Below are positions 1-6,288 of a stretch of DNA of 9,260 nt, piece after piece (the stretch's first letter is position 1; each line of letters opens with the position of its first letter). The notes below the pieces were generated by a model. It saw only the letters and a list, made by a program, of their open reading frames with translations. It did not search any database and was not told the origin of the DNA. The stretch comes from JBCKUK01 sp038924905 (GTDB lineage Bacteria > Pseudomonadota > Gammaproteobacteria > Burkholderiales > Methylophilaceae): NCBI GenBank assembly GCA_038924905.1, contig JBCKUK010000047.1, positions 1 through 9,260 of the forward strand, in the 5' to 3' direction. Made by a program: the position numbers and the translations under genes.

Positions 1-98
1 TGGGTTCAAAATCAGTTTCTACTGAAGTTTCGCAAGTTTCAATGGTGCTCAAGGTGCTCATAGAACAGATGCGCGAACAAATTCAAAATATCGAATAA
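1..98 (+). CDS. yicC: YicC family protein, 3' end only (C-terminal 31 residues)
   Basis: Only the last 31 complete codons are present, read in frame from base 3 to the TAA at 96-98; the gene begins outside the window. The tail contains GSKS, then a variable stretch, and ends LKVLIEQMREQIQNIE, which I recognise as the very conserved C-terminus of the YicC/YloC family. That family is described as endoribonucleases or RNase-associated proteins involved in RNA turnover; nothing in this fragment tests the activity. The stop lies 9 bp before gmk, and yicC-gmk adjacency is common in proteobacteria, which supports the call and suggests cotranscription. The identification is firm for the family, less so for function. 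Confidence 0.9.
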   Translation, partial: GSKSVSTEVSQVSMVLKVLIEQMREQIQNIE

Positions 99-107
99 AA
101 TAGCTCA

Positions 108-725
108 ATGACAATCGGCAACCTTTTTATCGTTACGGCAGCTTCAGGCGCAGGCAAGACCAGCCTGTTGCGAGCGCTATTGGATTTGGATAGCCAGGCT
201 AAACACTCGATCTCTTACACCACGCGCAAGCCGCGGCCGGGCGAAGTTGACGGCGTTGATTATCATTTTGTTGATCAAGCACAGTTTTTGCAGATGTTGA
301 GTGATGGCGAATTTCTGGAAAGTGCAGAAGTTTATGGTGCGCGCTACGGCACCGCTCAGACCAGCGTGGATACTGCCTTGCAGGCGGGTTACGATATAGT
401 GCTCGAGATTGATTGGCAGGGTGCGGCACAGGTGCGCAGACTTTATCCGCAAGCAATCAGCATCTTTATATTGCCGCCATCGTTAGAGGCATTGGCCGAG
501 CGTTTGAACAGCCGCGGGCAAGATAGCAAGGAGGTGATTGCGCGGCGGCTTGCAGCGGCGCGTGAGGAGATGAGCCATGTGGGCGAGTTTGACTATGTTA
601 CAATGAACGACGATTTTCAGACGGCGCTCGAGGACTTACGCGCTATCGTACGTACGCAGCGGCTAAGGCGCGACAGGCAGCTGCGGCGCTATCAAAATTT
701 GTTCAATAGTATTAAGAAAAAGTAG
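108..725 (+). CDS. gmk: Guanylate kinase
   Basis: Phosphorylates GMP (and dGMP) to GDP with ATP in the cytoplasm, feeding GTP synthesis and so also the (p)ppGpp precursor pool. The 205-residue length is normal for the family. Visible motifs are the P-loop SGAGKTS at residues 13-19, the GMP-binding SYTTR.PR.GE segment at 37-46 (R40, R43), FLESAEVYG.RYGT around 69-82, VLEIDWQGA at 98-106, the Arg-rich lid RLNSRGQDS with downstream RR at 132-148, and DYVTMNDD at 162-169 (more often DYVIVND). The start is the first ATG after yicC and gives the expected short N-terminus before the first beta strand. No clear Shine-Dalgarno precedes it, and the 9-bp gap to the yicC stop suggests translational coupling. 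Confidence 0.97.
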   Translation: MTIGNLFIVTAASGAGKTSLLRALLDLDSQAKHSISYTTRKPRPGEVDGVDYHFVDQAQFLQMLSDGEFLESAEVYGARYGTAQTSVDTALQAGYDIVLEIDWQGAAQVRRLYPQAISIFILPPSLEALAERLNSRGQDSKEVIARRLAAAREEMSHVGEFDYVTMNDDFQTALEDLRAIVRTQRLRRDRQLRRYQNLFNSIKKK

Positions 726-749
726 TACTAATTATTCGGAGAGCTACCC

Positions 750-962
750 ATGGCACGTATTACAGTTGATGATTGTTTGGACAAAATCCCTAATCGTTTC
801 CACCTGACTCTGGTGGCGGCATACCGTGCGCGCCAGTTGGCAAATGGCTCCGAGCCTCTGATCAACACCCACGGCCAGAAAGACAAGCCCACCGTGCTTG
901 CGCTGCGCGAAATTGCCGCCGGAAAAGTGGGCTTGGAAGTGCTCAATCGCGGGCACGCATAA
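750..962 (+). CDS. rpoZ: DNA-directed RNA polymerase omega subunit
   Basis: Encodes the 70-residue omega subunit, which chaperones beta' into RNA polymerase core. The N-terminal MARITVDDCLDKIPNRF and the following LTLVAAYRARQLANGS are hallmark omega sequence; the short tail after VGLEVLNRG is typical of betaproteobacteria, whereas E. coli omega is 91 residues. The A2-R3 start is conserved; in E. coli the omega N-terminus helps form ppGpp site 1 with beta', so this polymerase probably keeps that site (inference). A good ribosome binding site, GGAGAG at 738-743, sits 6 nt before the ATG. The gene lies 24 bp after gmk and 6 bp before spoT, the same gmk-rpoZ-spoT order as in E. coli. Confidence 0.97.
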   Translation: MARITVDDCLDKIPNRFHLTLVAAYRARQLANGSEPLINTHGQKDKPTVLALREIAAGKVGLEVLNRGHA

Positions 963-968
963 AGTGTT

Positions 969-3245
969 ATGTCTAAGCAATTGGCAAAACGGCCAACGGC
1001 AAAACAACGTAGCGCCGAGTCTGTAAAGCCACCCCCACCCCCCCTGCTGCCTGCTGATAGTGAGGACTCGCAGCTGACGCTGCGCCTTAAGGAATATCTC
1101 AAGCCCGAAGACATTGCCCAAGTATGGGAGGCCTATCGTTTTAGCGCTGCCGCGCACGAAGGTCAAAAACGTATCAATGGCGATCCTTACATCTCGCACC
1201 CGGTGGCAGTGGCTGGCATTCTGGCCGAGCTGCATCTGGACACCCCCACGCTGATTGCTGCGTTACTACACGATGTGGTGGAAGATACCGGCATTACCAA
1301 GCAGAAAATTAGCAAGCAATTTGGCAAGCAGGTGGCCGGGCTGGTTGACGGCCTCTCCAAGCTGGACAAAATTGAATTTCAAACTGCGACCCAGGCGCAG
1401 GCCGAAAATTTCCGTAAGATGCTGCTGGCCATGTCGCAAGATGTGCGCGTGATCCTGGTCAAATTGGCTGATCGCCTGCATAACATGAGCACCCTGGAAG
1501 TAATGGCACCAGAGAAGCGCAAGCGCATTTCGCGCGAGACGCTGGATATCTATGCCCCAATTGCCAATCGGCTAGGGCTAAATACGATTTACCAGGAACT
1601 GGAAGACCTTAGCTTCAAGCATCTTCATCCCATGCGCTACCGGGTGTTAGCCAAGGCCGTCAAGGCCGCGCGCGGCAATCGCAAGGAAGTGGTCGGTAAA
1701 ATCCTCGAGGCCATCAAGCTGCGTTTGCAGGAAATGCACATCGAGGCGGAGATCTCCGGGCGCGAAAAACACCTCTACAGTATTTATCAGAAGATAGTGG
1801 GCAGAGCTGGCACTTTCTCACAAATTTTTGATATTTATGGCTTCCGCATTATTGTCAAGGATACGCCTACCTGTTACCTGGCGCTGGGCGCATTGCATGC
1901 ACTTTACAAGCCGATTCCAGGTAAATTCAAGGATTACATTGCCATTCCCAAGGCCAATGATTATCAATCATTACACACAACACTGTTCGGCCCTTTTGGT
2001 ACACCGATCGAGGTGCAAATACGCAGCCGGGGAATGCACAATATTGCCGAAGCTGGTGTTGCTTCACATTGGTTGTACAAGACTGCCGACACACATCTGA
2101 CCGCACTCCAACAGCAAACTCACCAGTGGCTGCAGCGTCTGCTCGATATTCAGAGCGAGAGTGCCGATTCACTCGAATTTCTAGAACATTTCAAGGTGGA
2201 TTTATTCCCCGACGAAGTTTACGTATTCACACCCAAAGGCAAGATTATGGCGCTACCTAAAGGCGCGACCGCAGTGGATTTTGCCTATGCGGTGCACACG
2301 GATATTGGCAATCGTTGCGTAGCGGTAAAAATCAATCATGAGCTGGCTCCGCTCAGAACCGAGCTGCATAATGGCGATCATGTCGAGATTATTACTGCTG
2401 TCCAAGCCAAGCCCAATCCGGCCTGGCTCAATTATGTGATAACTGGCAGGGCACGCGCGCATATCCGGCATTTACTTAAATCCATGCAATCTACAGAGTC
2501 CGCACATTTGGGCGAACGCATGCTAAACCAGGCACTGCGTGCTTTGCATGCCGATCCGGCGGTTATTGATGACGCGCGCTGGCAAAAGCTGCTGCGCGAT
2601 TATGGAGCAAAGAGCAAAGAGGAAATCCTGACCGACATTGGGCTTGGTAAGCGGCTCAACGTAATGGTGGCGCACCAATTATTGGCCATGGGAGAACCAA
2701 GCGATAAGCAGGAAGATAAATCCATAGGCAAATTTTTCGGCAAATTTTTCGGCAAATCTTTAAGCAAGCCACTGGATACCATTACTATTCGCGGTACTGA
2801 GGGCATGGCCGTGCAATTGGCACAATGTTGCCGTCCAATCCCAGGCGACCCGATTCTGGGTTTTATCAACAAGGATAAGGGTTTGGTGATTCATACCCAC
2901 GATTGCCCGACCGTGCGTAAATTTCGTCTGGATCCGGAAAAATGGCTGGATGTGGAATGGGAGCCGGAAGGCAAACGTTTATTCAAGGTCGATCTTAAGC
3001 TTGCCGTGGCCAATGAGCGCGGCATGCTGGCTAAAATTGCATCCGTCATTGCGGATGCCGACTCAAATATTGATCATGTCAGCATGGAAGAGCCGGATGG
3101 CAGCGCTTACACCAATATGCGCTTTACAGTGCAGGTAGAAAACCGCGTCCATTTGGCGGAGCTCATGCGCCATCTGCGTAAAATCCCGGATGTGGCGAGA
3201 ATCAATCGCGTCAAAGGCAACCATAACGAGCAACGTTTACAATAA
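969..3245 (+). CDS. spoT: Bifunctional (p)ppGpp synthetase/hydrolase (RelA/SpoT long form)
   Basis: Synthesises (p)ppGpp from GTP/GDP and ATP and hydrolyses it back, setting the level of the stringent-response alarmone. It is 758 residues with the full long-RSH architecture. The HD hydrolase domain is at about 60-200 with H77, H101-D102 (HDVVEDT) and D167 (LADRLHNM) intact, so hydrolysis should be active. The synthetase domain is at about 260-375, with KFKD at 319-322, YQSLHT at 332-337 and EVQIR at 348-352. TGS follows at about 407-477 (VYVFTPKG), then a helical region, the zinc-finger/RIS part with C620-C621 and H644/C646, and an ACT domain at about 672-750. An intact HD argues against a RelA-only enzyme. 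Odd features are five prolines at 21-25 and a GKFF repeat at 587-598. No strong Shine-Dalgarno is seen, and the 6-bp gap to rpoZ suggests coupling. Confidence 0.96.
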   Translation: MSKQLAKRPTAKQRSAESVKPPPPPLLPADSEDSQLTLRLKEYLKPEDIAQVWEAYRFSAAAHEGQKRINGDPYISHPVAVAGILAELHLDTPTLIAALLHDVVEDTGITKQKISKQFGKQVAGLVDGLSKLDKIEFQTATQAQAENFRKMLLAMSQDVRVILVKLADRLHNMSTLEVMAPEKRKRISRETLDIYAPIANRLGLNTIYQELEDLSFKHLHPMRYRVLAKAVKAARGNRKEVVGKILEAIKLRLQEMHIEAEISGREKHLYSIYQKIVGRAGTFSQIFDIYGFRIIVKDTPTCYLALGALHALYKPIPGKFKDYIAIPKANDYQSLHTTLFGPFGTPIEVQIRSRGMHNIAEAGVASHWLYKTADTHLTALQQQTHQWLQRLLDIQSESADSLEFLEHFKVDLFPDEVYVFTPKGKIMALPKGATAVDFAYAVHTDIGNRCVAVKINHELAPLRTELHNGDHVEIITAVQAKPNPAWLNYVITGRARAHIRHLLKSMQSTESAHLGERMLNQALRALHADPAVIDDARWQKLLRDYGAKSKEEILTDIGLGKRLNVMVAHQLLAMGEPSDKQEDKSIGKFFGKFFGKSLSKPLDTITIRGTEGMAVQLAQCCRPIPGDPILGFINKDKGLVIHTHDCPTVRKFRLDPEKWLDVEWEPEGKRLFKVDLKLAVANERGMLAKIASVIADADSNIDHVSMEEPDGSAYTNMRFTVQVENRVHLAELMRHLRKIPDVARINRVKGNHNEQRLQ
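2727..2762 (+). repeat. In-frame 12-bp tandem repeat in spoT (GKFF units)
   Basis: GGCAAATTTTTC occurs twice exactly (2727-2738 and 2739-2750), followed by a diverged third copy GGCAAATCTTTA (2751-2762). It encodes GKFF-GKFF-GKSL, SpoT residues 587-598, in the linker between the helical region and the zinc-finger/RIS segment. Because the unit is a multiple of three, copy-number change by slippage would keep the reading frame. Confidence 0.9.
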
Positions 3246-3282
3246 GTGTGTTTAGTTAAGAATTTTTAGTTCAGGAAAAATC

Positions 3283-3666
3283 ATGACCAGGCAAATTATC
3301 CAGACAGCAAGCGCGCCGCAGGCAATCGGCACCTATTCACAAGCCGTAAAAGTTGGCAGCACAGTTTATTTGTCAGGCCAAATCGGCCTGGACCCAGCCA
3401 CCATGCAAATGGCGGGAGACATTGAGGCGCAGGTACATCGCGTGTTTAAAAACCTGCAGGCAGTCACGGAAGCGAGTGGCGGCTCGTTGGCCGATATAGT
3501 GAAGCTTAATATCTTCCTCACTGACTTGTCGCATTTTACGTTGGTGAACAGCATCATGGCCGAGTATTTCAAGGAGCCTTACCCCGCACGCGCTGCTGTG
3601 GGGGTAGCATCCCTGCCCAAGAGCGCTTTGATCGAGGCCGATGGCGTAATGGTTTTGGCAGGGTAG
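3283..3666 (+). CDS. ridA: RidA family 2-iminobutanoate/2-iminopropanoate deaminase
   Basis: A 127-residue RidA (YjgF/YER057c/UK114) protein, expected to form a cytoplasmic trimer that hydrolyses reactive enamine/imine intermediates released by PLP enzymes such as threonine dehydratase, giving 2-ketoacids and ammonia. Family signatures visible are APQAIGTYSQA at 11-21, the YLSGQIGLDP strand-turn at about 29-38, and YPARAAVGVASLPK near the C-terminus, whose Arg is the catalytic substrate-carboxylate ligand, followed by the IEAD segment with the conserved Glu. The start is the ATG with AGGA at 3273-3276, 6 nt upstream. It sits 37 bp after spoT, where E. coli has trmH; ridA beside spoT is also known in Pseudomonas. 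Its stop lies only 2 bp before the proposed recG start. Confidence 0.95.
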   Translation: MTRQIIQTASAPQAIGTYSQAVKVGSTVYLSGQIGLDPATMQMAGDIEAQVHRVFKNLQAVTEASGGSLADIVKLNIFLTDLSHFTLVNSIMAEYFKEPYPARAAVGVASLPKSALIEADGVMVLAG

Positions 3667-3671
3667 CCCTG
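3660..3671 (+). promoter_or_regulatory. Ribosome binding site and putative CTG start codon of recG
   Basis: AGGG at 3660-3663 overlaps the last codons of ridA and lies 5 nt before CTG 3669-3671. The ridA stop TAG occupies 3664-3666, so terminating ribosomes would be placed on the recG start. This spacing decides the start choice, since no standard initiation codon is in frame between 3522 and 3765. Confidence 0.55.
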
Positions 3672-5708
3672 AACAAACTTGCCGAACTCAAAACAATCTC
3701 CAGGCCGGTTTTAGTTAACCTGCAAAAACTGGGTATTAGCACGCTGCAAGGCCTGCTGCTGCATTTGCCTTTGCGTTATCTGGACGAAACGCGTATTACG
3801 CCGATTCGAGAGCTTCGTAGTGGCGACCAGGTGCAAGTAGAAGGCGAGATTGTCCACGCCGAAGTTAATTACAAGCCGCGCAAGGCCCTGATTGCCCAAT
3901 TGCAAGATGACAGCGGTCAATTAAGCCTGCGTTTTTTGCACTTTTACCCGAGCCAGATTGCCGCTCTTAAAGTCGGCAAGCACTTACGCGTGTTTGGCGA
4001 GGTGCGCGGCGGCTTTTTTGGCTGGGAGATGGTGCATCCACAGTGCCGTCCGGTACAGGCGAACGAGCCGATATCGGAAACCTTGACGCCAATTTACCCA
4101 ACGACGGCAGGGCTGACGCAATTCGTCCTGCGCAAATGGATAGCCTGGGCGCTGAACAATGACCCTTTATCCGAGACTTTGCCAGCCAGTGTTTATAGCA
4201 AACTAAGGCTACCGAGTTTTGCCGATAGCTTGCAGAAATTGCACCATCCACCACCGGAAGCTAATCTGCAATCGCTACAAGATCGCGCTACACCCGCCTG
4301 GCGACGCTTGGCATTTGATGAGCTGCTGGCACAGCAGCTTTCCATGCGTCGTCACCACGCACGGCGGCGCAGTCTGGGCGCCCCGGCGCTCAAGCCATCG
4401 AAACACCTGGTTACCGCATTATTACAAAGCTTGCCGTTTGCCCTCACCCAGGCGCAGCAAAAAGTGGCGCTGGAAATCAGCCATGATCTAACTCAGGCTT
4501 ACCCCATGCAGCGTCTGCTACAGGGCGATGTTGGCAGCGGCAAAACCATCGTCGCTGCCATGGCCGTGTTGCAGACAATAGAAAATGGCTGGCAAGCCGC
4601 CATCATGGCACCTACGGAAATTCTGGCGGAACAGCATTTTAGAAAAATGCAGGGCTGGTTAGCGCCACTTGGTATCGAGGTTGCCTGGCTTTCCGGTAGC
4701 CAAAATAAAAAAGAACGTGCCGCCGCGTTAGAAACCATTGCCAGCGGCGCAGCCAAGTTTGTGGTTGGCACGCACGCACTGTTTCAGGAGCAAGTGCAAT
4801 TTGCAAAACTCGGCCTTGCTATTGTCGACGAACAGCATCGCTTTGGCGTGCAACAGCGGCTTTTGCTGCGTCAAAAGGGGCAGCCTGAACCACACCAGCT
4901 GATGATGAGTGCCACGCCGATTCCGCGCACTTTATCCATGAGTTACTACGCTGATCTGGATATATCGGTAATTGATAAATTGCCGCCCGGACGTACGCCA
5001 GTTGCTACCAAGCTGATTTCCGATGCGCGTCGTGATGAAGTGTTAGCCAGAGTGCGCGAGGCTTGCATGCAAGGCAGACAGGCTTATTGGGTGTGCCCGC
5101 TGATTGAAGAATCTGACGCCCTGCAATTGAAGACCGCAATGGATACTTATGAACTGCTTTTGGCTACTTTTCCGGATTTACGCGTCGGCTTGCTGCATGG
5201 ACGCATGAAAACAGCCGAGAAGCAGGCGATGATGGCAGCTTTTAGCGCGGGTGAAGTGCAGCTGCTGGTAGCTACAACCGTAATTGAGGTTGGCGTTGAT
5301 GTGCCCAATGCCAGTTTGATGGTGATAGAACACGCCGAGCGTATGGGCCTGTCACAATTGCACCAGCTACGAGGACGCGTTGGTCGCGGTTTGGCGCAAA
5401 GTGTTTGCATTCTGCTTTATCAGCAGCCACTTTCCGAAACTGCAACTGCGCGGCTCAAAATCATTTATGAATCCAATGATGGCTTTGAGATAGCCAGGGC
5501 AGATCTTCACCTGCGCGGCCCCGGTGAGTTTATGGGTGTACGCCAAAGCGGTGTGTCCATGCTCAAAGTCGCGGATCTGGAACGCGATACCGATTTGCTG
5601 GAAGTTGCAAAAAATATTGCCGATAAACTGCTGCGAGAAAATCCGCAAGCGGTGGAACAGCATCTGCAAAGATGGTTAGGCCATGTTGAAGAGCTGGTAA
5701 AAGTTTGA
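3669..5708 (+). CDS. recG: ATP-dependent DNA helicase RecG (CTG start proposed)
   Basis: A superfamily 2 double-strand translocase that remodels stalled forks and Holliday junctions. With the proposed start it is 679 residues (E. coli 693). The N-terminal wedge/OB-fold domain is followed by helicase motifs: Walker A GDVGSGKT at 286-293, DEQH at 387-390, SAT at about 414-416, VATTVIEVGVDVP at about 534-546, QLRGRVGRG at about 566-574, and the C-terminal GPGEF.G.RQSG. The start needs comment. The nearest standard start codon, TTG 3765, would cut off 32 residues including KLGISTLQGLLLHLPLRY, which matches the usual RecG N-terminus. Upstream, in frame back to the TGA at 3522, there is no ATG, GTG or TTG. 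CTG 3669 gives LNKLAELKTI... and has AGGG (3660-3663) 5 nt before it. The product is certain; the start is inferred. Confidence 0.93.
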   Translation: MNKLAELKTISRPVLVNLQKLGISTLQGLLLHLPLRYLDETRITPIRELRSGDQVQVEGEIVHAEVNYKPRKALIAQLQDDSGQLSLRFLHFYPSQIAALKVGKHLRVFGEVRGGFFGWEMVHPQCRPVQANEPISETLTPIYPTTAGLTQFVLRKWIAWALNNDPLSETLPASVYSKLRLPSFADSLQKLHHPPPEANLQSLQDRATPAWRRLAFDELLAQQLSMRRHHARRRSLGAPALKPSKHLVTALLQSLPFALTQAQQKVALEISHDLTQAYPMQRLLQGDVGSGKTIVAAMAVLQTIENGWQAAIMAPTEILAEQHFRKMQGWLAPLGIEVAWLSGSQNKKERAAALETIASGAAKFVVGTHALFQEQVQFAKLGLAIVDEQHRFGVQQRLLLRQKGQPEPHQLMMSATPIPRTLSMSYYADLDISVIDKLPPGRTPVATKLISDARRDEVLARVREACMQGRQAYWVCPLIEESDALQLKTAMDTYELLLATFPDLRVGLLHGRMKTAEKQAMMAAFSAGEVQLLVATTVIEVGVDVPNASLMVIEHAERMGLSQLHQLRGRVGRGLAQSVCILLYQQPLSETATARLKIIYESNDGFEIARADLHLRGPGEFMGVRQSGVSMLKVADLERDTDLLEVAKNIADKLLRENPQAVEQHLQRWLGHVEELVKV

Positions 5709-5733
5709 GTTACCGTAGATTTAGCCTGATAAT
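5705..5733 (+). promoter_or_regulatory. Candidate sigma70 promoter upstream of ubiC
   Basis: TTGAGT (5705-5710, four of six consensus bases) is separated by 17 bp from GATAAT (5728-5733, five of six). It overlaps the recG stop codon and fills the 31-bp recG-ubiC gap. The predicted start of transcription, about 5739-5742, coincides with the GTG start of ubiC, so the transcript would be leaderless or use a later start. Found by eye only. Confidence 0.4.
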
Positions 5734-5739
5734 TCTGTC

Positions 5740-6288
5740 GTGAAAATCTTTGACCAACCATTCCCTCTACGCTCACGCTGGTTGAAAAGGCCGATGAATA
5801 GCGGCGCTTACCGGCACTGGCTGATTGATGGTGGGTCGTTAACGCGACGCTTGCAATTACGCTGTCGTGATTTCTCCGTTAAACCAATCAGGCTGCAAAA
5901 TGCCAAGCCGCAATTTGACGAAGCTTTGATACTAAACTTGTCTTTGCGCCAAAAAGCGCTATTGCGCGAAGTATATCTATGTTGTGCCAGCAAGCCGGTA
6001 GTGTTTGCGCACAGTGTTTTGCCGCATAAAAGCCTGCGCGGCGACTGGCAAAACTTGGGGCGTTTAGGGAATAAATCATTAGGTGCCGCATTGTTTACCA
6101 ATCCTGAGGTAGTTCGCACAGTATTTGAGTTTAAAAAATTATCAAACCATCACGCCTTTTATCGCCGTGCAATGGCAAATTTTGATGGCAAGCCGCGAAT
6201 ACTATGGGCAAGGCGCTCGATGTTCAGCCTGAACGGTGCGGTGATTTTGGTGACCGAAGTATTTTTGCCACAGGTGCTTGCATTATGA
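5740..6288 (+). CDS. ubiC: Chorismate pyruvate-lyase
   Basis: Converts chorismate to 4-hydroxybenzoate and pyruvate, the first committed step of ubiquinone synthesis; cytoplasmic and soluble. The 182-residue protein shows the UbiC pattern in order: WLIDGGSLTRRL at 27-38, LLREVYL at 74-80 with R76 corresponding to the product-binding Arg of E. coli UbiC, FAHSVLP at 89-95, LG.KSLGAALF around 109-119, and WARRSMFSLNG...VTEVFLP at the end, with E173 matching the E. coli active-site Glu. Sequence conservation in this family is low, but the key residues and the downstream ubiA make the call firm. The GTG start at 5740 has no clear Shine-Dalgarno. An in-frame ATG at 5794 would shorten the protein by 18 residues while keeping all motifs, so the exact start is uncertain. 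Confidence 0.92.
   Translation: MKIFDQPFPLRSRWLKRPMNSGAYRHWLIDGGSLTRRLQLRCRDFSVKPIRLQNAKPQFDEALILNLSLRQKALLREVYLCCASKPVVFAHSVLPHKSLRGDWQNLGRLGNKSLGAALFTNPEVVRTVFEFKKLSNHHAFYRRAMANFDGKPRILWARRSMFSLNGAVILVTEVFLPQVLAL

Noticed and set aside
728..1235. Minus-strand frames of 128 and 163 codons across rpoZ and the spoT start
   Set aside because: They overlap rpoZ and spoT, which have strong family matches; the frames are by-products of codon bias.
3251..3271. Repeated TTTAGTT in the spoT-ridA gap
   Set aside because: Two short AT-rich copies in a 37-bp gap are easily due to chance and have no symmetry or promoter spacing.
3765..3767. TTG 3765 as the recG start
   Set aside because: It would remove 32 residues that match the RecG N-terminus, including most of the LLLHLPLRY signature.
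6204..6284. 27-residue N-terminal extension of ubiA from an upstream GTG start
   Set aside because: It lies within the conserved C-terminal coding region of ubiC, and the ATGA overlap at 6285 gives the expected UbiA length.
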